A stretch of DNA of 64,000 bases from Cymodocea nodosa (GCA_036874045.1 CM072345.1:1381501-1445500), one strand, 5' to 3'; positions 47,332 to 58,724 are shown, numbered from the stretch's first letter. A program made the numbers and translations. Notes: generated from the letters alone by a model not told the origin.

Positions 47332-48438
47332 TTGTGAGGATACTTGCCTGATGTCGGGTCGATTCCGAGCCAAACACAGTGCTTGACAACCATTGTGGGG
47401 AGTGATCGTGTTGCGGGAAGGGAAGCCATTTTCACCAAGCACCGGTTCATATCTCATGAAATCATAAAGCTTCTAGCCTTGGTTTCGGGTTGATGTCGGT
47501 ATACTGAGGAGGAGATCATCTTGCAATTCTGGACTCATGATTCTATAGGGAGAGGAGGCGGAATTGTAAGTGATTAAGTTTCAGTGGTGTAATCACGTCG
47601 CATGTAGTGATAGAAGTTTTTACTGTCGATAGAGATTTTTTTTACAGTTCACCTTTCATTCATCTTTAGGAACACATTAAAAACAAAAACACCAAAAACA
47701 ACTACTTATTTGTGTTTACAGTTTGTATGTAAGTGATGTATTGTTTGTTTTGTATTGTGATTAATGTTATCATTGTTAGTATTGTGAATGTTTTATGTTT
47801 GTTTGATTCAAAAAATAGAAAATAATATTACAGTTTATTGAAATCGATTTGTTCTAGATACTTAAAGATTTTAATGGTTACTATTTGAAATATTTGAATG
47901 TTAGTGTTGCTTAATGATAAATCTAATATTCACTAGCATTAAAGAGCTTAATTGATGTTATTTACAATCTATAGAACTGCCCAATGGTTGGCCGAATTCC
48001 TTTGTAAATAGTAGTATTAAACTGAAAAGATAGGCTCGTAGAGTTAACTTAAGTCTACGAGATTAGTCCGTTGAGTTAGCCATAACTCCACGAACTAGTC
48101 CGTTGTGTTAACTGTAACTCAACGAAGTGATTACCAAACACATTAAGTTTTATAATATAAAAAAAAAATGGAACATTACACAATTCTTACTCAATTCTCT
48201 ATGGGATCGACTTGTATTTGCATACAAATACAATATACACTATGCACTTGCAGTTAAAATACAAATTGGAATTAATATCTAATTTGTGTGAAAGGTTGTT
48301 TGTTTACTTCTAAAAAGAAATTATTGATATAAGCATAAAGACAAATTAACCAAGTTAAAAATAGAAGTTAACAAAAACAAGTTTTCTAGTGCCGTTGTCA
48401 GGGACTAGTTGTCTGATCTAACCTTTCACAACCAAACA
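47332..48438 (+). repeat. 3' LTR of element A, second part
   Basis: Aligns with 7816-8923 of the 5' LTR from GTGAGGATACTTGCC to the end CAACCAAACA. Contains the cassette at about 48030-48125 and an internal primer-site-like TAGTGCCGTTGTCAGGGA near 48389. Confidence 0.88.
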
Positions 48439-48650
48439 GGATCCAAGATTGATGATTCAAGAAAATTTGAGAGGAAATTGTAGAACAGAACATGTGTATT
48501 TCAAAATTTGAAATAGAAGACGTGAAGAGTGGATGTTGATCATGTATGAACGTGGAAGATATTGTTGCAATGGAAATTGATTATATAAGGTGTAGAATTC
48601 TCATTGATCAATATGCCCTAGAGAAATATTTTGAGAGAAAAAGAGAAAGG
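48439..48650 (+). mobile_element. Old SIRE-like copia LTR, right fragment
   Basis: GGATCCAAGATTGATGATT continues the LTR broken at 6978, matching 41735 and onward of the intact copia LTR. It includes a TATATAAGG box near 48583 and TAGAATTCTCATTGATCAA. Homology fades after about 48650 and the LTR end is not found. Confidence 0.7.
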
Positions 48651-50855
48651 GTAGAAGAAACCATAGAGAAATTGTTTAGACTTGAATTTATGCAACTTCT
48701 ATAGGTTAAGTCATGCATATTGTTGAATTCAAGTTACCATTAATATAGATTAATTTGGAATGATAAGTAAGTATAATTTCAAGCTGATGCATGTTTTATA
48801 TGTAATTAATTGGTGCATAAATTCTATTATTAAGGTTATTAAGAATTATTTAGTGAAACAATATAGAAACTAGTTATTTGGATTGAATATCTATCGCGTT
48901 AATTAACAAAGATTGCAAGTTATGTAAAAGTGTGGTTATTTTATGATATGACAAGTTCGTTGGTTATTTCAATAACCAACGAACTAATGAATCTGTCATG
49001 TGAATTGCACATGTTAATGTTTTATATATGTTATATTATGATTTATATACAGGTGTAAAACACGTTACGAAGAAGTATTTCTATAGAATGCAATTATATG
49101 TTTATTTAAGATGATTTTTAAGTTAATTGCATTTATTACCTATGTAATTATGAATTATATGTTTCATGCATAATTTATCTCATATGAGTAAGCAAATCTA
49201 TTAGTTAACTCAAGAACTAACGAACTAACTTCATTGGTAACCAAATTTACTAATGATTTTATTTTTGGTATTTCACAGATTTTTATTAAAAAGGTTTATC
49301 ATTGGCTAAGAAGTTTACCAATGATGGAATCATTGGTTAACTAATTTACCAACGATGACACATTTTAGGTATTTCTGCAATCATAGTTATTTTGTGCCAT
49401 TGTCAAGAATGTATTGAAATTTTGATTATTTACAAAACACTAAAAGATTCATATCTCTTTTTCATCAATGGATACGATGGAAAATTTATATGTATCAAAG
49501 TAGTTGTAGGAAGTAGATAAACTTATATTCCAAGAAATGAAGAACATGGTTAATGTGAAAAAGAATAGCATTTACGTGGAGAATTTTTATTTGCTAGAAG
49601 GATTGAAGTTAGCAAGCTATATTCACAGTAACTACTCAACGCAATGCACTATCTCCACTCATAAGAATGTGGTCTCGTTCCGATACCACCATATAAGGGC
49701 ACATGGAAACTACATTGGCACTCTCTCCCTCTTCGTCAAACATTGTTCTAGAACTTCCATAATCCACCCATTTAGTTCTTCCCAAGAGGAGATTGACAAC
49801 ATCTTCTTCTTCATTCTCTACCTTGATGTGGTCACTATAGACTTCTCTAACTTAAGCGTATTCTTGAAGGAAAGTCTCTTGCCATTGGTTGCTTCCCTTT
49901 GTAACTTCATACCATTGGATTTATGTGAGTGATACATAGACATTTAGTGTAAGTTGTGAAAGAAGGATTGCCAGCTTTACAACCTAGTAGTCTAGAAGTA
50001 AAGACAAAGACAAGGTCTTGACCTAAGCAAGTTTCGAAGGGTGAAGGTTGCAATGCCAAATTAAGTGTTCTCTCCTTTTGTTATTTCTTTATTTTTTGAT
50101 TATTTTTATCACATTATGTTAAACCCTTATTTGTCTATGAAATCAAAGTAAATTGTGATGACATTTATGTTTCCAATGTTGTGTTCGTGTTTATATCAAC
50201 TTGAATATGCATGGAATTCTATGTTTAGTGTTGTATTGTGAATGAAAAGAAAAAAAACAATCAAAATATTAAAGTCAATTAATGAAACCTATCTTAAGAA
50301 AGTTATAAAGTTTACCAACGAAGTAAGTCCGTTGGTTAACCTGTTTTATTAATCAACAAAATTTGAGAAATAGTTACACTAATTTCATTGGGTTCACACT
50401 TTGAGGTTTTGTGTTCATACTAACCCTACAATCGTATTGTTGGTAAAGACGTTTACCAACGATCATATCATTGGTAAAGACATTTACCAATGATAGACCA
50501 ATAAGTATAAAATTTTAGTATAATCTATATTAAGTAGGAATATTTTATTTTAGATTCCCAATAGTTAAACATAGTTAAAAATAGTTTAAGTAAAATTTAC
50601 ATGTTACGTAGAATTTACTAAAAGAAATTAAGAGTCCTAAAAGTAGTTATAAGAGTCAATTAGTTAGAAAGAGCAAACATGACATTGTTAAGTTTCTAAA
50701 TAATTGTTAAGCATCCTAAGTAAAACTAATAAATCTTATCCTTGAGGACAAATCTGTATTTGCATCTTAATTGTAATTGAATATGTGTACTTGTAGTATA
50801 ACGAAACATTAACTATTTAGTAATTAAATGTAGTGTACTAAAGAGAGGATGAACA
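48651..50855. other. Probable old LTR-like sequence with GTTGGTTA hairpins
   Basis: No gene is recognised. Repeated inverted pairs of the type GTTGGTTA / TAACCAACGAA or GGTAAA / TTTACCAACGA occur near 48955, 49320, 50320 and 50445, a variant of the cassettes in the gypsy LTRs. It ends just before a primer-site-like sequence, as an LTR would. A minus-strand open stretch (about 49640-49850, containing VVSMCPYMVVSERDHILMSG) looks protein-like but is unidentified; the plus-strand frame 49537-49932 lies over it. Confidence 0.4.
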
Positions 50856-50880
50856 AGTTTTTGGTGCCATTGCTAGGGAT
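50856..50880 (+). other. Primer-binding-site-like sequence (tRNA-Asp type) of an older element
   Basis: GGTGCCATTGCTAGGGATT after AAGTTTTT closely resembles TGGCGCCGTTGCCGGGGATT, as in Athila elements, marking the LTR/internal junction of another gypsy-like element. Confidence 0.55.
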
Positions 50881-51025
50881 TACTTGATTGTATTTCTTTT
50901 ACAATGGGTGAATTTTTCTTAAATATTTCTGTTAATTTTCTTTCATAGTAATTTTATTTCTATTTAGTCATTTACTGTACTTTTTCTTTTAATATTTCCC
51001 TATCTATGTTTTTGTTAAAATTATA

Positions 51026-51681
51026 ATGGATGTATATAATTCTTGTTGCTATAATTATTTTCCAAATAATTATCAAGAAGATGTTAATTGTTTTGATTTT
51101 GTTAAGAGAAATAATTTTTCTATGCAACCTAATGTTTATTCTTTTCAATAGAATTCCAAAGTAATTAACACAAATCGTCAAGATGATTGTAATTGGAATG
51201 ATAATTATAATTCAAGGGATCATTATGATAGTTCATAAATTTAGAATGTTTACAAATATGAAAAATCAAATGAAGAAGCATTAAAAGATGAAGATCTAGT
51301 AATGAATACCTTTCAACAAATTTTATTAGAAGAAGGCTTAGCTAATGATGAAGAATATGAATTTGAACCTAGATATCTTGATCAACCTTTTGAGAAAATT
51401 TATAAAGAAGAATTGAAAATATTGGAAGATAAAGAAAATGTTAAAGAATTACCATCATCTAAACCAACATGTTTTGAACCATTATCGTCTTAACCAATTA
51501 TTGAAAAATCATCTCTAGAGCTTATACCCGCTTTTACAACTTTTGAGCCTATATTCCAAAAGGGTGTAAATGTTTATGAAGAAATAATTGTGAAAGAAGG
51601 ATATCTCCACAATCACCATGATTTGATTGAAATTAACTTAACTTTGGAAATATCTCCACAACTTCTGATGAATGGTGGATG
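51026..51681 (+). pseudogene. Unidentified ORF behind a primer-site-like sequence
   Basis: From ATG 51026 one frame runs to a TGA near 51680 with stops at about 51150, 51236, 51242 and 51492. It begins MDVYNSCCYNYFPNNYQED, then has Asn/Asp/Tyr-rich sequence, an acidic part (LLEEGLANDEEYEFEPRYL), and a Glu/Lys-rich part. No known domain is recognised. Its place, about 150 bases after a primer site, suggests the first ORF of a short non-autonomous LTR element. The nearest alternative is a gag-like ORF too degraded to recognise. Confidence 0.4.
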
Positions 51682-51699
51682 ACGATAGAAAAAAGATAT

Positions 51700-52314
51700 C
51701 TTAAGAAACATCTAATGCTTTCTATAGTGAGCACTTCTTCCTCCCCTTCTTTCGATTTCTTTCAATCCTTTTATACTTTTTTTCAATATCAATTGTTGAT
51801 GCCAAAAATTAATAGTTGAATTCTTCTTTCCTGTGTATCAATGGTTGTAATCTCTTCTTCATTCCATAATAGAGATTATAAGCATGAATCATGTAATGTG
51901 AGTTTCTGATATAATTCTTGTAATTATTCATAATCACATATTAAATAAAATAACTAATCTGTAGAGTTAACATAACTCAACAAACTAATTTCGTTAGGTT
52001 AATTGTTAACTCAATAGATTAGTTTAATCCAACAATTCAGTAGAATAAACATGTAATAAAATGATTTATGTAAATAATACATGTACTACATAAGTGTAAA
52101 TAACATTTAATAATATTTTTAGGAGATATTTTACAATAATTCCAAAATAATACTTAGTTAACGTTAATTCTTTTTAATTATGCATATTCTTCAATTAAAC
52201 ATTAGATTTTTGTAAATGTAACATAATAGTCTAATTCCTATCTGATTAGCCATATAGTATATCCTTAATTGTTAATTTAAGATTTAAGAATTATACACTT
52301 TTTCACTCTAAACA
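51700..52314 (-). repeat. Inverted, diverged gypsy LTR fragment
   Basis: On the minus strand it starts at 52314 with TGTTTAGAGTGAAAAAGTG and continues TTAAGGATATACTATATGGC...ATTATGTTACATTTAC, parallel to the start of the LTR of element A (TGTTTAGAATGAAAAAGTG...). Divergence is high, so it is old. The left limit is uncertain. Confidence 0.6.
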
Positions 52315-54160
52315 TCATCTATTGACTACCTAAACCTTGAGACAAGGTTGAGTAGCATGTCTCATTGCGTACACAATACCACAGTACAACTCCTTGTGAC
52401 TAGATCAACATGTAGTCAAATTTAATAACACATGACAATAAACATATCATGACACTAATTAATGAAATGACATATGAATCAAAAGATCACGTCAAAACTA
52501 ACATGTGTTAAAAGTCATAATTTCTAATCTTACTAATTTTACCAATTTCAAGTAATTTAATCATCTCTCAAGTAATAATGATTACAATAGGGAAATTATA
52601 CTAATATTACATGTATTAAGATGATTAATGATATACTTACCATAATTTTTATGATTTTAACCTCAACTCACCTAAATCTTCCCTCCTACGACTTTCTTTC
52701 TGACTGTTGAATCGAATCTTTGGTTCTTGCAAAATAGAAGTTAACAACATAAGAGACCTTCCCCAACAACCCCCCCCCCCCCCCCCCCCCCCCCCCCTCT
52801 CTTTTTTCCTTTTCATTCTTTTTCTCTTCTTTTCCTTCACGAGTTAACTGACAAACCGAACCAACAAAGCTCGTCGACCTCCTCGATCGATCGCAACCAC
52901 TGGATTCTCTTCCTCCTCTCTTGCAGAAATCGACCTTCAACTTTTCGTGCACACGTGTCATTGGAAATCACTGTCGGGTGCTCACGCATGGAGTTGCACA
53001 GCCACTGCAACAATAATGGCCACTGCATCCACCAAAAATTTTTCCGACTACCACAACCTCTCTTCTTATCCGAAACCTGTTGATTTCGTCACGCCAACTC
53101 TCCTCAAGTTCGTCGATTCGACGGATATGTGGCTGTCGATCATTGATTTGAAGAGAGAGACAATAAGGAAAAGAGGGATCGATGGAAGAGAGAAAACCAA
53201 ATCCATAATCAAAAAAATTAAAAAAGGAGATTTTACCAAAATACCCTTGACATTTGCATTTATTACAGATTTGTTTCGAACCTAAGATTACTCATGTGAT
53301 AAGAAGATTTCTCACCACCCATACTAATAAGGTGGCGAAAAAATTTCTCCGACTCAAACAAAGTTTTTTCCCACCATCCATTGATTATTCTGGTGGTCAG
53401 AAGATTTTTCATTACATGAATACATTGATTGTGTACCAGAGTGGTGAGAAGATTTCTCGTCGTTATCTGAATACGTTGGTTGTGTAATCTGATGGTGAGG
53501 AGATTTCTTTTAAACAAAAGAAGCGGACGGAGGAAATTCTCATGCCCACAAAGTCTACGTTTGTGTTCGTTGCCAGCGTTAGTCTCCAAATGCTTGTCTG
53601 ACCTAAGTGTGATAATTACCAGAAATGATATAATGATGTAACAGCATTGTCCAAAGTGTGAATCTGATACAGAAATGATATATTGATCATATCTTATGTC
53701 TATTGAAATTCAATTTATCATACTTGAAACTCTATGATTTAAGACTACCAATCTTAAGTGAGATACAAGTTCCATCATCATGTAAAAGTTAAACTTTTGG
53801 GAAAAGGAAAAACCATTGGTCTCGTGTCAATCAGTTTCAAGGCTATGAAGACAACAACAACAAGGAGAGGAAGACGTCGAAGGGTGCAAGTGCTTCAAAG
53901 AAGAGAATGAGACTTAGGAATAGTAGGAGAAGACGAGAAAGGAGTCAAAGGGAGGGTTTGAGATTCTTGGAAAGGTCAGGAAAGTTAATCTTGGGAAACA
54001 GTTTCCCAAGATTTATGTGTTTGTGTATTTTGAAAATATTAAGAAAGTAATTCCCAACATTTCATATATATAAATAACTCGTTGGGAGATGATTTCTCAA
54101 TCTCCCCTTGATAAGGTTGGGAAATCACTTCCTGTAAACTCTCGATCACCTTCTTCCGTG
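52315..54160. other. Unassigned region with short tandem repeats
   Basis: No recognisable gene. The part at 52800-53160 is CT-rich and less AT-rich than its surroundings, like a leader or old promoter, but its short frames match no family. Units of about 50 bp beginning GGTCAGAAGATTT / GGTGAGAAGATTT repeat at about 53394-53505. A short perfect inverted repeat, ATCTTGGGAAA/TTTCCCAAGAT, lies near 53991-54015. Confidence 0.4.
52771..52797. repeat. Homopolymer tract of 27 cytosines
   Basis: Uninterrupted C run, preceded by CCCCAACAA and followed by TCTCTTTTTTCC. Minus-strand frames through it (poly-Gly) are artefacts. Such a run could form G-quadruplex or i-motif structures, and its length is prone to sequencing error. 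Confidence 0.95.
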
Positions 54161-54189
54161 CAATAGGCGAAATCGAGGAGAACACCGAT

Positions 54190-54365
54190 CGTCAACATCG
54201 ACGCTCGTGACCTCGATGCTCGTGACCTCAACGCAAGTGACCTTGATGCTCACGATTGTGATGCTCGCGACACGAATGCTCATCTTCGACCTTGACGTCG
54301 ACGCTTGGGCACCTCTGTTTCCAACCTTCACGTCGACACTCGCGACATCGACGCTCATAGGGACA
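54190..54365. repeat. Degenerate minisatellite with GACGCTCGTGACCTC units
   Basis: Short units alternating TCGACGCTCGTGACC, TCGATGCTCGTGACC, and related forms in a GC-rich patch. The minus-strand frame 54146-54547 reads them as Val/Glu/Ser repeats (VEVTSIEVTSVDV), which is typical of a repeat translated by chance. Confidence 0.7.
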
Positions 54366-54554
54366 ACTGGACACATCGTGACCCAATGACCGCAGACGAC
54401 AGGTCCGATGGATAATTTTCTTTTCTTTGACAAAAACTTTGGTGTCCAGGAGGTGATTTCCCCCTCTATGTCTCTCTTTTTCTCCATACGACGATCGTTT
54501 CGTACTTCGTCAGGTAAAGCATCTACTATTAGATTTATGTAAATCATACTAATA

Positions 54555-54800
54555 GATTAGTATACACTGATCGTAGATTAGATTAGCTATATACCAATCA
54601 GTAGATCTACACGTATACACTGAGCTCAGTGAATCTCTACTTAGCTTAGTAGATCTGATTAGTATACACTGAGCTACACTGATTAGTATACACTTAATAT
54701 CGTACACTGATTAGTATACATTTAGCTCAATATACACTGATTAGTATACACTTAGCTCAATTTAGTACTATACACTTAGCTCAATATATACTTAGCTCAA
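54555..54800. repeat. Minisatellite with ACTGATTAGTATACACT units
   Basis: Repeated TACACTGATTAGTATACACT and TAGCTCAATATACACT segments, about 25-30 bp per unit, several copies with partial units (TTAGTACTATACACTTAGCTC). AT-rich and non-coding. Confidence 0.75.
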
Positions 54801-55310
54801 ATTTAGTACTATTAGATTTACTATTATCAGATCTGCATTTAGTGTTTTATCAGATTTACTATTAGAGTGTTTTAGTAGATCTGAATGCGGTGTTTCATTC
54901 GTACCACGCATGCTCTCTCACTCACTCACTCTCACTGTTAAGAGATTTATTTTTTTGATTGTGCCACTGAGCCATTTATTGATTATGATCTCTCGGTCTA
55001 GTTGTGCATTTTATAACAACGATTTGAAAGTCTTCATGTTCATTTGGATGACTAGAACTTGGTGCATATAATCATAGGTTAACTTAATTATTTATCCGAG
55101 CAATTGAAAACCACAAGAAAATCATCTTTGAGGAGGACATCTCTCCACAAAATTTGATCTAATCCTCCACAAAATTTGTTCTAATCATTTGAGAAATTTC
55201 ATTATAAGAATGTAGTTTGCACGTAATTGTTACATAAGTAACGTAATTATCTTCTTTTATTACACAATTAACTTTACATCATCACTAAAATTTAACATAG
55301 TACAAGAAAT
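54801..55310. other. Sequence upstream of the PIF/Harbinger ORF1
   Basis: No gene. A CTCACTCACTCTCACT repeat lies near 54918-54937. The 5' terminal inverted repeat of the transposon should lie here or slightly left, but I could not pair it with a right end. Confidence 0.4.
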
Positions 55311-56281
55311 ATGACCTCCGAGAGAAGGAAATACATGAACTGGAGCACAAAACAAGATGGAATTTTTTTAGGTATATTAGCAGCAGAAATCAAAGAAGGA
55401 AATGCAAAACAACAAGATGGTAAGCTTAGAGTAGAGACATGGGTAAAGATGATTGCTGAATATAATGCTCAAACAAATGCCAATGTTGAGAAGAAAAATG
55501 TGGAAAGTAGAATGAAAACTTGGAGGACCATCTATAAAAATTATACAAAGATTGCAAAGCAAAGTGGATGGGGGTGGGATTATATTCGTGGTCATACTGA
55601 TATACCGAAGGAAATATGGGATGAATTTGTTTAGGTACATAAGTATTTTATTTTCTTACGTAGAATACATTTTCACTAAAGCTTATTACTAATAGTGGAC
55701 TTTTTTAAATGTTTTATTTGTAGCAACATCTAGAATGTAAATCATGTGCAGGAAAGTCATGTCCTATCTATGATGACTTATATATAGTATTTGATGGCAA
55801 TATGACTACTGGAGTGAATAGTCAAATTCCTAAAGATGTACAAGAAACGCAAGAGAAGAAAACTACAGAACCTGAAGACCCCATTCCTATTTTTAGTACT
55901 CAACTGCCTCCATCAAATCTTGAATTCAAAGAAGGCACTAGAAGCCCTAGTCCTTGTAATGTGGAGTAGACATTTAGAAAGGCACGAAAAAGAGCTCGAC
56001 CTCATGTAGAATCTTCTCAATCTATTGCACAATCAATGAATGAAATAAGTGGGTTTGTGAAAAAGTTTGTGCAACAAGATGAACCATCTCATAATAAGTT
56101 TGAATTAAGAAGAGAAATAGAAGAATGCATCCCCTACTTGATGAAAATGGAAGGTCTTACTAAGGGAGAAAAACTCGCTGGGGTTAAGCTGCTAGAAATT
56201 GAGATGAAAAGAGCTATTTTCCTATCACTAGAGACTGATGAAGATCGGATTGAATGGTTGCGCTACAATTTGAAGGACTAG
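55311..56281 (+). pseudogene. PIF/Harbinger ORF1: Myb/SANT-like DNA-binding protein
   Basis: Exon 1 (55311-55634) encodes a Myb/SANT-like domain: NWSTKQDGIFLGILAAEI, ESRMKTWRTIYKNY, KQSGWGWDYIRGHTDIP, WDEFV. An intron at 55635-55723 (GTACATAAG...TTTGTAG) leads to exon 2, with SCPIYDDLYIVF and a conserved C-terminal part ECIPYLMKMEGLTKGEKL...WLRYNLKD. In PIF/Harbinger elements this protein binds the transposase and the ends and helps nuclear entry. In-frame TAGs at the end of exon 1 and near 55967 fit CAG/CAA-to-TAG decay. It lies directly upstream of, and co-oriented with, the transposase. Confidence 0.85.
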
Positions 56282-56461
56282 TCACTTGGTTGTGTTATGT
56301 TTTTATATTAGTTGTCTTTAGAAGTTGTGAACATGTTATATTCTATGTTTTCCCTAAATTTGAAAGTCATGTTTTATTTTCGAAATGCTTATTTCATTTA
56401 TGAATGTTTCTATTGGTGAATGTTGATAGTTGAAAAGTGTGTCGTGGTTGAAATGTTTAAC

Positions 56462-56660
56462 AAATTATTACACGTTATGTTGATATTTGAGTGTTGAATT
56501 GTTTGACAGGTTATTACATTATATGTTGATATTTTAGTATTGAATTGTTTGGCAGATTATTACATTTGATATTTGAGTATTGAATTATTTGGTAGGTTAT
56601 TACATTATATGTTGATATTTGAATATTAAACTGTTTAGTAGGTTATTACATTGAAACACA
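56462..56660. repeat. Tandem repeat of about 46-60 bp between the two PIF ORFs
   Basis: Four imperfect units sharing GTTATTACATTATATGTTGA and TTGAATTGTTTGGCAGG-like sequence. Non-coding spacer. Confidence 0.7.
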
Positions 56661-56707
56661 ATATTTAACTATTAAAATGTCATCTACTTGTATAGGTCAT
56701 TTTACAT

Positions 56708-58092
56708 ATGGCAAATAATGTAGCACGAGATGAAAGGAGACGACGTAGGTTGCTATTGTCCATTTTGCAAACATGTGGATTAGTAGGACAATATATTACA
56801 GATGTTACTCCAAATACAATAGAACGTATCTATAGTAGAGAAAGACAACAATATATCATGAGATTATTAGACTTATCACTAACTCACCAAGCATATCATT
56901 GTCGAAAAATATATTGATTGAGTCAACATGTTTTTCGGGAGTTTTGTGAATTACTTAGAAGACAAAAGGTAGTAGAAGATAGTCAAGGTGTTACTATTGA
57001 GGAGAAACTAGCGATTTTTCTTGTCATAGTTGGACAAAACCAAAGATATGGAGTTACCACTGAGTGTTTTCATCGTTTCGCTTGGACAATTAGCACATAT
57101 TTCAATGAGATTGTAAATGCTATTTGTAGAATACAAGATTTACTTATAGTGAAGCCTTCATCATCAACACAGTAGAATTCGGAATGATGTGAATGTTTTC
57201 CCATATTTTAAAGTAAGATGTAAATTTCATTTTATTCAAAGTTTAAAAAGTTTACATTGTATTACTAACATTCTATTTGATTTTTCAATGTAGGATTGCA
57301 TTAGTGCTATTAATGGTACACATGTAAATGCAACAATTTATGGAGAAGAAAATGCAAAATATAAGAATAGGAAGGGAGCATTAACACAAAATGTTTTAGC
57401 AGCTTGTAACTTTGATATGGAAATTACATATGTACTTGCAAGATGGGAAGGATCAGCTACAAATGCAAGGATCTTACAAGATGCTATTTCTCAACCTCAT
57501 GGGCTTCAAGTCTCATTTGGTATGAGTATAATTGTGTACAGATTTAATAATTTTAGATATTAGTTTATTGAAATTACTTAATAGTATAGTACATTGTGCA
57601 GGTAAGTTTTATTTGGTAGACGTAGGCTTTTCAAATCGTCCTGAATTTATTTCTCTATTTCGTGGTGTGCGATATCATTTATTAGAATATGATCAAAATC
57701 GTGCTCCAAATAATGCAATAGAGAATTTTAATTACAGACACTCTCAATTAAGGAATGTAATTGAACGTATGTTTTAAGTAATCAAACATCGATTTGCTAT
57801 TTTACGAGGTTACATGCCATATCCATTCCAAACACAAGTTAAAATTGTATTAGCATGTTTTCTTGTACACAATTTCATTAGAAGAGTAGATCGAGAAGAC
57901 TTACTTCAAGATCTAGTAGAAGAATTAGTCGAAATAAATGTTGATATGTCTGAGGAAATTGTTGATAATATTGTTGAATAAAATATAAGTTCTAGTAATA
58001 TGAATGCAGAACAAAGAAAAATAATAGTTGATATAAAACGAGATCATATTATGTATTCCATGTGGGAAAGGAATTCAAATGTTGTTTGTTGA
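56708..58092 (+). pseudogene. PIF/Harbinger transposase (DDE superfamily nuclease), inactive
   Basis: Exons 56708-57212, 57294-57519 and 57602-58092, with canonical introns (GTAAGA...GTAG, GTATGAG...GCAG). The N-terminal part has SQHVFREFCELLRR and EEKLAIFLVIVGQN. The catalytic region is DCISAINGTHV, FYLVDVGFSNRPEFISLFRGVRYHL and NYRHSQLRNVIERMF, then KHRFAILRGY. Family proteins have an Asp before GTH; here it is Asn (AAT, 57312-57314). The second Asp and the Glu remain. Stops (56915, 57172, 57775, 57979) and a frameshift near 57175 also inactivate it. In active elements it cuts at terminal inverted repeats and makes 3-bp TTA/TAA target duplications. Confidence 0.9.
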
Positions 58093-58408
58093 ACATGATG
58101 TAATGAATTATATTTGTGATGAAAAATTTATAGTTAGATAAAATACTTATGTACTATATTATATTATACTATATTACTTAATATAATTAATATATATTCT
58201 ATTATTTAAAATATTACTTTAAAGTTATACTATTATTTACTTTATCAAAAAATTATTTAAAATATGTAAAATCTCTAAAAAAATTTATATCATTTTTGAT
58301 TATTTCATTTTCTATTTTACATTTTCTTATCATTTCTTGTTATTTTTTAACCTATAAAAACACGTAAACTTTCTTATCATCTTTTATCATTTCTGTCATT
58401 TCTAATTT
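58093..58408. other. AT-rich 3' flank of the transposon
   Basis: No gene. Very AT-rich, probably including the right end of the PIF element, which I could not delimit. Confidence 0.4.
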
Positions 58409-58724
58409 TCAGGAAATCGTGCACAAACACCTCCAAATAATTTTCATCGTGCCAAAGTTTCTATTGGAGACAGAGAAAGTTCCGTGAGTTGAACGATACG
58501 AGAGGATTTCAGTCACAATTCGAAGGAGAGGGAGAAAATTTCCCCTTTCGAGAGCAACACCATGTGTTCCAATGAAGACAACGAACAACTGCAACCCACA
58601 CGTTTGTTGTACACAAATCTCCAGACAAATCATAGACGACTTCAATTTCCAAAGAGAACTACAAGGAAAATGGTACCAGATAACAAGATGACAACTTTTA
58701 GAAGACAGCCTGCGCGGCATTGCT
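58409..58724 (-). other. Probable 3' UTR of the thioredoxin m gene
   Basis: On the minus strand this follows the thioredoxin stop codon directly and has the moderate GC content of a transcribed plant UTR, ending where AT-rich transposon flank begins. The long minus-strand frame 58409-58798 overlaps the real C-terminus in a different frame and has no domain. Confidence 0.5.

Larger units (their letters stand above)
6979..48438 (+). mobile_element. Element A: Athila-like Ty3/gypsy retrotransposon, interrupted four times
   Basis: Bounded by two copies of the same LTR (6979-8923, and 44209-45045 plus 47332-48438), each about 1944 bp once a later insertion is removed. Its own sequence holds a primer-binding site, a broken pol, the TPD ORF, a gag ORF, an F-box ORF and a polypurine tract. 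Later insertions occupy 18822-21048, 21535-31044, 31737-42449 and 45046-47326. The flanks belong to one SIRE-like LTR, which confirms insertion into it. The target duplication has decayed (TGATT before, GGATC after). In a stretch of about 235 bases the two LTRs differ at roughly 6 percent by eye, more than the LTR pairs of B or of the copia element, as the nesting requires. Confidence 0.85.

Noticed and set aside
51700-52314. Pairing of the inverted LTR piece with the ORF at 51026 as one element
   Set aside because: The LTR piece is on the opposite strand from the ORF and primer site, so they cannot be parts of one simple element. A near match of flanks (ACATC/TCATC) was too weak to call a target duplication.
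52649-52961. Minus-strand frames with a poly-Gly segment
   Set aside because: They are created by the C homopolymer and have no domain.
54146-54547. 133-codon minus-strand frame with Val/Glu/Ser repeats
   Set aside because: It translates a minisatellite; no homologous domain or splice context.
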